From assembly GCA_003550325.1 (NCBI GenBank), contig QKWP01001981.1:31613-95612 (forward strand): a stretch of 64,000 nucleotides of DNA, read 5' to 3'. This document shows, piece by piece, positions 34,704 through 46,021 of the stretch; position 1 is the stretch's first letter; the number at the start of each line of letters is the position of its first letter. Under the pieces are notes generated by a model. The model did not search any database. It was not told where the DNA came from and worked only from the letters and a program-made list of their open reading frames with translations. The position numbers were made by a program, and so were the translations under genes. Source of the stretch: Gigaspora rosea (Eukaryota; Glomeromycota; Glomeromycetes; Diversisporales; Gigasporaceae).

Positions 34704-36154
34704 TGTAGATTCTTCCGTTTGGATATTGCCACCAAGATGGCACTCTCACCTTTTTATTACACTCATATTTAAGTTAAAATACTTACATTTATACAGGTTC
34801 CGTACAAGACAAATCTAGAATTAAAAGGTCTCTATTTTAAATAATATAATATATTTGACTTTTACAAATCGTGGGTACTTACATATTATACGGACTTTTG
34901 ATGACAAAAAAAAAAAACACCTTATATTCACCATCAATTGTACTTTTACGGTTCTATAACCAGTATTTTATATGCTCCCCCTAACGATAAGATTTTCCAC
35001 ACAATTTTTGAGAATATTTAATGCTTCGTGTTTATTCCTTATTCCTTGACTTTTACTTAATATATCGATATTCTTTTTTTTTTATATAACATTTGATTTT
35101 TATGAATTAAACGTTCTTATTCACATGGCCCCGATATAATGATAACTTTTAATTGCAAAACCGGTTAAATTTTAAATACCAAGAGTAAAATAGGCTTTAG
35201 TATCTATAATGCCTTTATCTCACCTCAGATTAGATAATTGACTTTGGATTTATATTGTTCATTTCATTCTTTGCCAACTGCCCAACAATGCCTATACTTG
35301 TTACATGACAAGAAATTATTTTATCAATCTGAAAAAAAAAGATCATTTTAAATATAGATTATGCATATTCGATTACAAATATGCATTAAAATAAATAAGT
35401 TATGCATAATGATAACAATAAGCTTCACGATTTAACTAATTTGTGCTACGTATTAGTTACCAATCAACAATTGCGATTTCTGCTGCGTTATTGCTATCAA
35501 TAGTAATAGTTGTTTAGTTGATTAATATAAATTATAGTTAGTTGGCAACTAGTTGGTAACCAACGATTAATCATAATCGAACCAGTTGGTAATAAATCGA
35601 TTAGTTGTTTAAATTTTTTTTAAATCGATTAGTTGAAAAGTTGCCAACTAGTTGGTTTTTCAACTAACGATTTGGAACTCTAGACCAGAGGGTTTAAATA
35701 GGCAATCCCCTAGTTGGGTTGTAGGTATGGCAACTAGTGTAGAACCTTTGGGCGGACTACTTAAATTAGACAACCAAAAGTTGTACGTGTAGCTAGTTGT
35801 ACTCTCATTCAATGTAACTCAATTGTGGGTGCGCCCAAAAGGTGCCCTTGATCCACAGGCTTGATTAAATAAACTCTTACCCAAAGTGGGAACTTTAAAA
35901 AAAAAAAAAAAAAAAAAAAAAACAAGATAGAACAACGCCTAATTATTTGATATCTACAAACTTTTTTGAGCTAATCAAGTATAAATTATAATTCATTGTT
36001 TATGCAAAAAACACGGTGATTATAAAATAATTTGGAGGCAAGAAAATCAAATAACCAGAAGAACAGGTTAAATACAATATTTTCAAAATTAAGAAATATT
36101 CAATTATTTCTTAAATTATGCTATATTCATTAGCAAATTTTATATATAGATATA

Positions 36155-36385
36155 TATCGATTACTAACTGATAAGATATATATCAATACTAAATACCCTA
36201 CTAATTTCTATCAATAGTGATAGTAATCGATATATATCTGATATAGATAGTAATCGATATATATCTGATAAGATAAATATCGATTAATATCTATATCAGA
36301 TATATATCGATTACTATCACTATCGATAGAAATTGGCAGGGGTGTTTAGTATTGATATATATTTATGATAGTTAGTAATCAATAT
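36155..36385. repeat. AT-rich palindrome
   Basis: The left arm (with ATACCCTACTAATTTCTATC and AGTGATAGTAATCGATATAT) is mirrored by the right arm (ATATCGATTACTATCACTAT, GATAGAAATTGGCAGGGGTG) around about 36268. A smaller relative of the foldbacks downstream, but it lacks their core. Confidence 0.65.
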
Positions 36386-36624
36386 ATAACCTATATATTG
36401 ATAGTGATTATAATTGATATATATTCATAATAGTTAATAATCATATATAATCAATATAAAAACAATTAATATTTTGATATTAAAAAATATATAATTAAAA
36501 AAAATTTGATTTTAAAAAAAATTAATTTATTAAAAAACTTATATACGGTATTTTTACTTTATATAATTACTATATAATTCTATAATTACTATCTAAATTT
36601 TTTTTTTATTACAATATTAGATAC

Positions 36625-37185
36625 TACCACAAGAACATGTACAAGAATACTATCAATTCACTACAAGTACACCATCTATTTACTACAAAAACGCCATCCA
36701 AGTTACTACAAGAACACCGTATAATTACTACAAGAACGTTATTGAATTCTACAAGAATACTGTCGCTTCACCACAAAAACACATACAAGAATACTGTAAG
36801 AACGCTATAACTCACAAGAACGCGTACAAATACACTATCAATTTACTTCAAAAATGCTGTTAAGTTACCACAAGAAAGTCGTCACTTTACTTACCACAAC
36901 GTCAAATCACCACAAGAATCTATTACTTTACTGCAAAAATGCTCGTCGAATCACTACAAGAATACGGTAAAATTACTGTAAGAATGCCATTACTTTACTG
37001 CAAGAACCATTACTTCACCACAAAGAATGTCGTCATTTCACCGCAAGAACGCTATTGCTTTACCACAAGAACACTGTCGCTTCACCGCAAGAATGCCATC
37101 GCTTTACCACAAAAATGGCATCGTTTCACCACAAGAATGACATCAAAATACTACAAACTGCTGCCAAATCACTGCAAGAAAACAA
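36625..37185. repeat. Degenerate minisatellite, about 24-bp unit
   Basis: More than twenty units of the type TCACCACAAGAATGCCATCG plus a few T. All share ACAAGAA-like cores; unit length varies from 17 to 26. The ORFs that cross it in two frames are by-products of the repeat. Confidence 0.8.
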
Positions 37186-37267
37186 CAAAAGTGTTAGTTA
37201 TAACGATAACAAAAAAAAAAGAAAAAAAAACATACTGAAAAAAATATACTTATCTTTATATAGATTC

Positions 37268-37480
37268 ATGCAATTTACTTTCTTGCCAATAATACGAACA
37301 TTTGCTCAACTACGAACTCAATTTGAAAGTCTTTTCCCATTAGAAAAAGATGCTATGGTAATGGGTCAACTTCTAAATAGTAACGGAGAAGAGTACTTCC
37401 GTGAAGTAGGTGAGAGATCTCCACTTTACAATTCTTATAATCCGATCTTTATGCTCGCTTTACTACGAAAAAAAAAATAA
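37268..37480 (+). CDS. Hypothetical 70-aa ORF
   Basis: From ATG 37268 the frame reads MQFTFLPIIRTFAQLRTQF, then SLFPLEKDAMVMGQLLNSNG and YNSYNPIFMLALL, before a Lys run and TAA. Its balanced composition contrasts with the minisatellite upstream and the A-rich tract downstream. It may therefore be the tail exon of a lost gene. Not recognised. Confidence 0.3.
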   Translation: MQFTFLPIIRTFAQLRTQFESLFPLEKDAMVMGQLLNSNGEEYFREVGERSPLYNSYNPIFMLALLRKKK

Positions 37481-37640
37481 AAATAAATATGAAAATAAAA
37501 AAAATATATATATATAAAAAACGAAATAAATACAAAAAAAAAATAAATAAAAAAAATAAATAAAAAAAAATAAATAAATAAATAAATTAAAAAAAATAAA
37601 AAAACAAAAAATAAAAAAAAAATAAAAAATAAAAAAAAAA
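37481..37640. repeat. A-rich simple repeat (AAATA)n
   Basis: About 160 bases of AAAATAAATAAA-type low complexity, ending just before GATCCGGTAG. Confidence 0.9.
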
Positions 37641-37959
37641 GATCCGGTAGATCTATTTAGATATGTGAAGATTACTAATTGCGCAGATTTATCTGCGAAG
37701 ATCTCAAAATTATGAATTTTAACGTGCTAAGAACCTTAATTTGATGATCTACTATCTGCTATAGTCTGGTGCAAAAAGATTTGCACATCAAATAGCTATG
37801 ATTCAAATTTTTTTTTTATAATTTAATTTTTAATTTTTTTAATTCAAAATATTTATTTACTATTCGGATTTATAAAAATAAAATTAGTTTAATTATATTA
37901 TTGTTAAAATAAAAACTTTTATTATATAATAATAACTTTTTTTAAAAAAATTTACTATA

Positions 37960-38660
37960 TATAAATTGTACCAATTTATGTAATTGGTAATAACTTTTGA
38001 TCCACTGGTCCATTTTGAATGATTTAACTACCAAAATGCTCATCTAAATGAGACGCTTCTAACAAGCACAAAATCGTTAAAATCTAATTACGGGATACCA
38101 AGATCATTCAACTTTTTGTAATTTCAATAGTAATTTTAAGTAAATTTCTTTATCATTGAATAACTATTGAACTATCAGCCCATTTTGAATGATTTAACTA
38201 CCAAAATGCTTGTCTCAATGTGGCAATTCTAACAAGCCCAAAATCGTTAAATTCCAATTACAGGATCCCAATATCGATAAAGATTTGTATTATTTTAATC
38301 AAATTAGTTTATATATATAACCAATTTGATTAAAATAATACAAATCTTTATTGATATTGGGATCCTGTGATTGGAATTTAACGATTTTGAGCTTGTTAGA
38401 ATCGTCTCAATGAGACAAGCATTTTGGTAGTTAAATCATTTAAAATGGGCTAGTGGGTCAATAGTTATTCAATGATAAAGAAATTTATTTAAAATTACTA
38501 TTGAAATTGCACAAAAGTTGAATGATCTTGGGATCCTGTAATTGGATTTTAACGATTTTGTGCTTGTTAGAATTGTCTCATTTAGATGAACATTTTGGTA
38601 GTTAAATCATTCAAAACGGACCAGTGGATCAAAAGCTATTATTAATTCTATAAGTTGGAG
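37960..38660. repeat. Palindrome 1 (two core units per arm)
   Basis: Perfect-to-good mirror symmetry about 38315. Each arm holds two copies of the family core: TTTTGATCCACTGGTCCATT, then ATGATTTAACTACCAAAATG, a GAGAC-type word, and AAAATCGTTAAAATC with GGATCCCAA. The loop is AATTAGTTTATATATATAAC. Confidence 0.85.
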
Positions 38661-38737
38661 CATATAATAAATTTTTAATAATTTATTAATTATTTAACTT
38701 TAAAGCTTAATTTTTTGTTAACTAGTAATCCAAATTT

Positions 38738-38755
38738 NNNNNNNNNNNNNNNNNN
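38738..38755. other. Assembly gap (18 N)
   Basis: Lies between two palindromes. Such sequence defeats assembly, so true spacing is unknown. Confidence 0.95.
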
Positions 38756-39253
38756 CTTTTTAAATTTTTTTTAAAAAAATTTTTGTTTTACATATCCGCG
38801 GATTTTTGGAATTTACTATTAAAAATTTCAAAAATCTTTAATAGCGAATAACTTTTGTTCCGCCAGTCCGTTTTTGATGAAACAACTACCAAAATGTTCA
38901 CATTGATGAGACGATTCTAATGAATCCAAAATCGCTAAAATCCAATCACTGGATCCAGAGATCGTTAACGATTTGTGTTACTTCGGGTATTTTAGGATTG
39001 GTTTTTTCAATTCTAAAATACCCGAAGTGACACAAATCGTTAACGATATCTGGATCCAGTGATTGGATTTTAGCGATTTTGGGTTCATTAGAATCGTCTC
39101 ATCAATGTGAACATTTTGGTAGTTGTTTCATCAAAAACGGACTGGCGGAACAAAAGTTATTCGCTATTAAAGATTTTTGAAATTTTTAATAGTAAATTCC
39201 AAAAATCCGCGGATATGTAAAACAAAAATTTTTTTAAAAAAAATTTAAAAAGA
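38756..39253. repeat. Palindrome 2 (one core unit per arm)
   Basis: Near-perfect 240-bp arms meet at about 39004 (GGATTGGTTTTTTCAATTCT centre). The core has diverged wording: CGCCAGTCCGTTTTTGATGA, ACTACCAAAATGTTCAC, GGATCCAGAGATCG. Few arm-to-arm mismatches were noticed by eye. Confidence 0.85.
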
Positions 39254-39447
39254 TTTGCATTAAAAATTATTAAAATAATTGGTATTAAAATAATAAAAAT
39301 CATATAAAAAGTTAGATTGAAACCTACTTTATTTAATATAAAAAAATTTTAAATAATTAATCAAATATTTAAAAACTTTTATTTAGCACAAAAATTACCA
39401 AAGTTTTTGGTGTGCAAATCTTTTTGCACTGGACCATATCTGCTATA

Positions 39448-40089
39448 TAACGATTAATAACTTTAAATCGTTATTTATCGATTCAAATATATATGATAAT
39501 AATCGATTAGCAGATGTATAACGATTTATATTAATTACGATATATATCGATTTTAGATATATATTGAGTTTTATCCAGTTTATCGATATGTTGTGCCCTA
39601 GATGTCAATCTTCTCAGATGAAAATCGGGCCAAATTAAATTTAGGGTTAGGGTAAAATTAAAGTAAAGTTAGAGATCAGTTTAGGCCAATTTTTATTTTT
39701 GGCTATAAAATTGACATCTGGGCCGTCCCAATTGACAATTGGGTCAAATTTAGATTTGGGGTACAACAGATATATAACGTTATTTTTAATCGATATAAAA
39801 TGATTAATTGTTATATATTGATTAGTATCTATCTAAAAAATTTCCTGATACTTCATTCTCTAAATAATTTATTGGTCCTGTCCATAATAATAATATAATA
39901 CGCGAATTGATATTTAAAGCATTGTATATTATTTACTATAATAGTTTTTAATAAAACGTTACATACTATAATTAAAAATATATAGAATAACAATTTATTA
40001 AAGTCATTTTAAAAAAAAATGAATCCGATACTCCAATGCCCTTAAAAAATCTTAAAAGCTATAATTCCACCAATCACTTTATTTTTAAT
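39448..40089. other. AT-rich spacer
   Basis: Dispersed ATATATCGAT words. The segment 39595-39780 has GATGTCAATCTTCTC and, 100 bp on, ATTGACATCTGGGCC in weak inverse, perhaps a tiny foldback. No gene. Confidence 0.4.
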
Positions 40090-40656
40090 TTAGTTGATTG
40101 TTAGATATATTCTCACATAAGCTATGCGCCTTTTTGCCAATTTTCTCTTCCTTTGGGCAGAAATAATATGGGGATCCAGATTTTTATTTTCTTTATTTTC
40201 AATAACCGGTTTTTGTTTAATATTGTGTCGTTTAATTGATTCCACTTGAACACGGATATGGGCGCCACTTTTAATATGAGCCATAGGGTCCATGTTGCAG
40301 TTGATATCATAAAGGAAAGAGAATAGCCGTGAGACAGATTTTGATTTAGCTGAATTATAATGATCCTTAAACTTATCTAATGCAGTTTGCAACGATTCAT
40401 TAGCATTTTGATAATCTGATTGAATCTCTTCCAAAAATGAAATAAAATTGGAATTATTTGTTTCTATAATTTTATCACTTTCTTTGTACAGTACTTCAGG
40501 CTCTCTAAAAATCATCAAAAAACTGTAAAATATAATTTTCTAATTAATAATAATAAATAATAACTTACTTCCATTCAGCTCTTGATAAATCATTTGATAT
40601 TTCTACTTTATTTCCAGTGCGTAAAATTTTTTGATTCTGTAATGTAGTCCGTGCAT

Positions 40657-42411
40657 GTAAGGGGAGGGCCATTTATCAGCTAATATTTTGCTACTAAGCG
40701 GCTACCCCCTCCCCCTACCTGATCATAAATACTGCAATTTGATTGGCTAAAATTTTTTAAAATTTTAAAAAATTTTTAAACTTTAATATTAAATAAAATT
40801 TAAACCAATGATCCGTTTTAGATGATTTTACTACCAAAATGTTCGTCTCAGTGAGACGATTCCAACGAGCCTAAAATCGTCAAAATCCAATTACTGGATC
40901 CCAAGATCGTTATCAATTTGTATTGCTTTAATTATATTAGTTTTGTATATATTAAAAATTATTATTAAAGATCTTATAAACTTTAACATTGAATAACTTG
41001 TGAACCAGCAATCCGTTTTGATGATTTTACTACCAAAATGCTCATCTCAGTGAGACGATCCTAATGAACCTAAAATCGTTAAATTCTGATCACAGGATCC
41101 CAAGATCGATATAGATTTGTGTTATTTTTTTTATAATTCAGCAATTCAGCCTTCTGTGTCTATAGACTTTATTATAAAAACCTAAGTTTATATACATTAA
41201 GATTCTATTCTAACAGAAAGCTCACCCAACTTTACGTCCAGGTGCGACCCACCTAGCGATTATTTGCCTCGATTAGAATTCTCAACTTACTGAGAATATG
41301 TTTCCTCCTGTCACTGGCTGGCAATTGCTTGCCATATCAGTTTTGCCAAATATCTCAGGGTACGAATACTTGAATTTAACCCAAGAAGACCAAGTTGGTT
41401 TGGCCCCTTCTTTGATTAAACTGCCAATGTTTGATTCTGCCAAAACCCTTGCACTGTTTCTCCATTCTGTTTTTTTCTTTAGGCTTTGCTCTGTAGCCTT
41501 CCCATTTTCGCGATTCGGAGTGTTGTTTTCTTTCCCTTTAGCCTTCTTATTCTGTCATTTACTTCGGGCTTCTTTTTTTACTAAGGTGGTTGTTCCCTCT
41601 GCTTTTTCTTATTCATTTTGGAATTCACACCTGAAATTCCAAATGTGCTGTCGAAATCTCATACTAACGGTTTCGACAATTATGACCAAAGCTCTTCTAG
41701 ACGCTGCTTTATTCTTTATTAGACTTTCCACCTTTTTCTTCCACCTTTGAAGTATGATACCTTGAATTAGATGGCTTCGTGTTATTTTCCTTTCTTCTTC
41801 TTCTTCGCAGAAGATTCCTTTTTCTAAATCTTGTAATGCTATATCCTTACATTTACTGGGTTCTTCCTGTAAAATGTTTTTTACTTCTTCGCTTGTATAG
41901 ATTTGTGTTAAAATATATTAAATCAATTAAAAATAACACAAATCTATAATAATCTTGGGATCCCATGATCAGAATTTACCGATTTTAGGTTCATTAGAAT
42001 CATCTCACTGAGATGAGCATTTTGGTAGTAAAATCATCCAAACGGATTGCTGGTTCACAAGTTATTCAATATTAAAGTTTATAAGATCTTTAATAATAAT
42101 TTTTAATATATACAAACCTAATATAATTAAAGCAATACAAATTTATAACGATTTTGGGATCCAGTGATTGGATTTTGACGATTTTAGGCTCTTTGGAATC
42201 GTCTTATTGATATGAACATTTTGGTAGTAAAATCATCCAAAACGGATTATTGGTTCAAATTTTATTTAATATTAAATTTTAAAAATTTTTTAAAATTTTA
42301 AAAAATTTTAAAAAATTTAAGCCAATCAAAAGTTATCTACTATTAGGACCTGATAATTGCCAGACCCCCTTACCCTAAAAAATCAGGTGATAAATGGCGC
42401 TCCCCTAATAA
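40657..42411. mobile_element. Foldback element inserted in a MULE exon
   Basis: Flanked by TGCAT (40652-40656 and 42412-42416). Imperfect terminal repeats: AAGGGGAGGGCCATTTATCA at the left and, inverted, TAGGGGAGCGCCATTTATCA at the right. Each arm (40740-41120 and 41915-42330) has two units of the palindrome-family core (ACTACCAAAATG, GTGAGACGAT, GGATCCCAAGATCG). The centre of the palindrome is replaced by 41125-41905, which has its own coding remnant. Confidence 0.75.
41125..41905 (-). pseudogene. Coding remnant inside the foldback
   Basis: On the minus strand a nearly open frame runs from about 41900 to 41290: SEEVKNILQEEPSKCKDIAL, KITRSHLIQGIILQRWKKKV, RFRQHIWNFRCEFQNE with a stop, then after a second stop NRENGKATEQSLKKKTEWRN and PTWSSWVKFKYSYPEIFGK. 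The motif WxxRCxxxxE and the basic composition resemble tails of LINE-type retroelement proteins in these genomes, but I cannot place it firmly. The plus-strand 150-aa ORF (41298-41750) is its antisense shadow. Confidence 0.4.
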
Positions 42412-45009
42412 TGCATAGAATGATTTATCCTGGTTAATATAGCCCTAAAAAAAATTAATTAAAAAATTTAAAATGAACTAACCCAATTTATATTATATAA
42501 TGCAACATATTGGAGGAAAATTACATCGTTTTACTTACCAAGCACTATATATGCATAAATTGCATGATTATTTGGTGTTAATGATGGAATAAAATTAAAT
42601 ATTGAAATATAAAATTTTGCCGCAACTGCCCCCTGGTGCTTGCAGAGGGCACCAGACATTCCAACAGGACAAGAACAAACACCAATTTTGCTATTCACAA
42701 TATAATTTGTATTGCTATTTTCATTTGTGCTTGGGATCAAATATTTATTATCTATATTCAATTTTTGAATTGTATTAGGATTAATTGTTTCCTATCCAGG
42801 ACAAAAAAAATGGTTTGCGATATATAAAACCCTGGATACATATTGGCAATTCCGATTAACCTTCTTTCATAAAACCTTTCCATGCTTGTTGTTATGAGCT
42901 AAAATATCTGTACAGAATTATAAGCTTGTACTCTTGTAAAAATGATGTTCTTTATAATGCCAAAGTCTCGCTTAATATAATTGTTCATGTTGTTACCACG
43001 TAAAGGCAACTCGACACGAAAAGATAGGGCCCAAAACTGTCGATGCACCCATAAAAGGCCTACATGTCTTTTTAATTGCAAGTATTTATTGTAATATTTA
43101 TGCTTAAAATCTTCATAGTGTGTTTCCATTTTTGAATTAGATAACGAATATAAAATTTTTTTCATATTTTCCATAATATGCATTCGATCTTCTTTTTCAA
43201 CTTGGTGTTTGGAATTGTAGATCCATCTTCAAAATGCCTGGAGAAAGTGGAACGTGCACAATAAATGAATTTCTATATAAGTTAAAAATTTTTATTAAAA
43301 ATTTTATTAAATCGAATAATAATAAAAATGAATTGTACAAGCCCAAATTTACTAGCCCGAATTTTATTAAAATCAATAATATATATATTAGTAAACATAG
43401 CTTTATCAAAATGAAAGCTATTTAAAATTTATTTATTAAAGAGATAATACTCATATGAATGGTACAAGAATTTTTACTATCCCAATTCTATAAGCTGATT
43501 AAAATATTTTTAATTACTTTCTGGCCAGCATGTTTTCAAAGCATTGCGCTTAGAATTTGAATTATCGGTTAAAAAGACTAATGGTCCGACTTGTAGTCCC
43601 CGTCTATAAAATGCATTTGGTGGAAGAATCGTTTTCAATAAAGTTATCTAAATTAGTTAAATAAGTAGTAAATTTTAATTAAATAAAAAATAATAATAAT
43701 AAAATAATATTTGTTCAAATGTAGTAAATTATTACTACTTTTTCTATTGTAATTTCTTGTTTATCCGATGTAAGAAAAAGCCCAAGTGGGAGAGCACCAG
43801 CTGCACAGCTGGTATATAAAAGTGTAATGAATATGTTAAGAGGATCAAAAGACGCGGATGCATCCATATAACAGATTTCTTGTGTCTGAGGAATCTTTTC
43901 ATGTATTTGAGCCATCAAATTCGTAACAATGCATAAAATAAATGCATTTCCAGAATTAGAATTATATTCCTGCAAAACTGCTCTACCCTTACCCAAATTG
44001 TTATATTCTAAAATTATAGAATCTAAACGTTCAAATATCGATTTTCCATTACGATCTCCAAGTACATTATCACGATATTGCTGGAAAAAGTTTAGCAACA
44101 TAATCGTAACCTGGATTATAGGCTCGATCTGCCAAAATTTCCAATAACTTCTGCTCATTTGTAGTATTTAACTAGAGCTCATCTTCAAAAACATGTAATG
44201 CTAAAGCTGGGGAGTGCCCATCTCAGAACAAGTTAATAAATGTTTCATGGACTTTATTATTAACACGCCGGAAACTTAATAAAGATGCAGAATTAATAAC
44301 ATGATTGTGTATGAATTCTATATTAATTTCTAATGGATGACTTAGTGAAAGTCATCGATGCTCTAGTCGAAGATGAATAGTGGCAGAACAATATGTATTT
44401 CTTGCCTGAGAAAAATTTGGATTCTTTAATTTACGATTGCCCTGTTTTTCTTTTACTTTATTGCTATGGATACAGTGCCGTAATTCTCTAAAAAGTAACT
44501 GCTTTCTTTTAATTTCAAATCCTTTTGTTTCCGGCATTGTAGTTTTGGACCAGAGTTAAAATTCTGTGAACCATTCACATGCTCTTTCTACATCATTAGC
44601 ATTTACAAATGCGTCTAATTTAAAGTTTGGTATCTCAAAATTTTCTTCTGTCCGAAACGGGGAAGATCATCAAAACTTTGAATTAGATAAGTATAATTCA
44701 TGGGAAAAACTGGCTTTAAAATTTCCAGTAGTAACTCCCAAGAAAAAATCTATAAAAGGATAATGATAAATAAAAATATGCATACTAATAAGTTTTTTAG
44801 TATAATAAATATATCTATCAATCATAAAACTTATCGCTATTACAAGTTCTGTTGGTCGATTTTGTACTTCTATTGTAAAGTCTCTTTAGGGGGTAGGTAC
44901 GCTCTTGGTATAGTAATACAAAATTGATTATGACAAACCTATAAAAATCAAAAAAAAAACTTTATTACAAACTAGTTTTTCAATGTTCTAAACACATAGA
45001 CAAATACAT

Positions 45010-45459
45010 CATATGGGCTGATTTATGGAATTGCCAATAACTTATAATATACTAATCTATTTTTGAACCAAAATGTTGGTCTCGATGAGATGGTTCTAAT
45101 GAATCCAAAATCATCAAAATCCAATCACAGGATCCCAAGATAATTAAGTTTTGTATAATTTTACTATTAACTATTACTATGTAGACAATCAAAGTATGGA
45201 TTGGTTTTACTATGTAGACAATCAACGTATGGATTGGTTTTCATATATGAAAACCAATCCATATGTTGATTGTCTACATAGTAAAAGTTAATATAAAATT
45301 ATACAAAATCTTAATTATCTTGGGATCCTGTGATTGGATTTTGATGATTTTGGATTCATTAGAACCGTCTCATTGAGACCAACATTTTGGTAATAAAATT
45401 ATTCAAAAATAGATTAGTATATCAAAAGTTATTGGCAATTCCATAAATCAGCCCATATG
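45010..45459. repeat. Palindrome 4 of the foldback family
   Basis: CATATGGGCTGATTTATGGA at the left is matched exactly in inverse at 45440-45459. The core has AACCAAAATGTTGGTCTCG and GGATCCCAAGAT. The centre holds a doubled AGACAATCAAAGTATGGATT segment in the left arm only, so the arms differ by an internal duplication of about 35 bp. Confidence 0.85.
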
Positions 45460-45572
45460 TATACAATGACAAGTTTTAGTTTGCTTTTTTTTTATTTATT
45501 GTGAAAATTTCTAACTTCAAACATATTATCCAGAACATTACTAGCCTCCATACTTGTAACTTGAGCTAAAAC

Positions 45573-45868
45573 AGGACCCCGGACATCTCTCATATAGGTC
45601 ATAACTGGATTTTGGCCAATTTTGACCTAATTTGCTGAAAACGACAAAATCTATTTATTTAAATAACTTTTGATCCAGTAATTAGAATTGAGTGAACTTT
45701 TTTTGTTAGATGCGCCTCACTGAGAGCTTCATTTTAAAAAAAAGTTCATTCAAATTGGACCACTGGATGCCAAGATAATTGCCAAAAACTGATTTTTTGC
45801 TTTTCAAATTTCGGGGTTTTTGCTGAAATGCATAACATATGACCTCTGTACTACATGTCCGGGGTCCT
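45573..45868. mobile_element. AGGACCCCG MITE, copy A (296 bp)
   Basis: Perfect 8-bp target duplication GCTAAAAC (45565-45572, 45869-45876). Inverted ends AGGACCCCGGACAT (14 bp) with further partial symmetry (GGTCATA). The inner part resembles the palindrome-family core (TAACTTTTGATCCAG, GGACCACTGGATGCCAAGAT), so it may be a mobile form related to that family. No ORF. The 8-bp duplication suggests hAT mobilisation. Confidence 0.85.
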
Positions 45869-46021
45869 GCTAAAACGTAGGAAAGTTTCGCAATTAAAAG
45901 AATGTAAAATATTTATATACAGTAAATAGTGATGTACAAATTATGTCATATTCACATTCAATAAGCAATTTTTACACTCCGATTAACAGTAGAGGTAGAG
46001 GCGATTTTAATTTTTTTAGTA

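Larger units (their letters stand above)
30715..35682 (-). mobile_element. Complete 4,968-bp hAT transposon
   Basis: Terminal TAGAGTTCCAA (30715) and TTGGAACTCTA (35672-35682) are perfect 11-bp inverted repeats. They are flanked by AACCAGAG (30707-30714) and GACCAGAG (35683-35690), an 8-bp duplication with one mismatch. Subterminal sequence at both ends is packed with TTAGTTGGCAACTA-type motifs and CGATTAGTTG. It carries one transposase gene on the minus strand. The rest is noncoding AT-rich DNA. Ends and duplication are well preserved, so insertion was fairly recent relative to the decayed neighbourhood. Confidence 0.9.
29354..35936 (+). mobile_element. Poly(A) retroposon with Pol III-like head, split by two hAT insertions
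   Basis: The left flank CAAGATAAAACAAC (29354-29367) recurs as CAAGATAGAACAAC (35923-35936; 13 of 14) right after a run of 26 A (35897-35922). This is the signature of target-primed retroposition. The body is G+C-richer than its surroundings. It begins with tRNA-like A- and B-box sequences and ends CCCAAAGTGGGAACTTT before the poly(A). Removing the insertions at 29948-30484 and 30715-35682, each with one copy of its target duplication, leaves about 1.05 kb. That is long for a SINE. An ORF (29494-29817, 107 aa, with WGLEV-like low similarity to nothing I know) lies in the body and is probably incidental. A LINE-mobilised non-autonomous element is the best reading. Confidence 0.75.
37764..39434. 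mobile_element. Composite foldback element with 11-bp target duplication
   Basis: Flanked by identical TATCTGCTATA (37753-37763 and 39437-39447). Outer inverted repeats are GTCTGGTGCAAAAAGATTTG at the left and, inverted, GTCCAGTGCAAAAAGATTTG at the right. The 11-bp duplication suits a Mutator-like or foldback mover. Inside are two independent large palindromes (37960-38660 and 38756-39253) separated by an 18-N gap. No ORF. Confidence 0.75.
40090..44670 (-). pseudogene. Second MULE transposase gene, split by a foldback insertion
   Basis: Reading leftward: N-terminal part LDAFVNANDVERACEWFTEF (near 44600) with a stop, MPETKGFEIKRKQLLFRE, and RNTYCSATIHLRLEHR followed by stops. Then KSIFERLDSIILEYNNLG and the core: EICYMDASASFDPLN (first catalytic Asp near 43863), FYRRGLQVGPLVFLTDNSNS (second Asp region, about 43600-43545), WRWIYNSKHQVEKEDR, and HVGLLWVHRQFWALSFRVE. 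A SWIM zinc finger follows, CSCPVGMSGALCKHQGAVAA (42690-42630). An intron donor lies at 42538. The C-terminal exons contain TTLQNQKILRTGNKVEISND (40650-40580) and EPEVLYKESDKIIETN (40500 onward). An element at 40657-42411 interrupts the exon between them. Several stops and AT-rich gaps show it is dead. Mutator-like transposases of this type pair a DDE core with a SWIM finger. Confidence 0.75.

Noticed and set aside
36171-37185. CRISPR-like array
   Set aside because: Unit lengths vary and there are no unique spacers between constant repeats. The region is a eukaryotic minisatellite.
41298-41750. 150-aa plus-strand ORF as a membrane protein
   Set aside because: Its Phe/Leu-rich product is the antisense of a Lys/Glu-rich minus-strand frame that reads on beyond the ORF on both sides.
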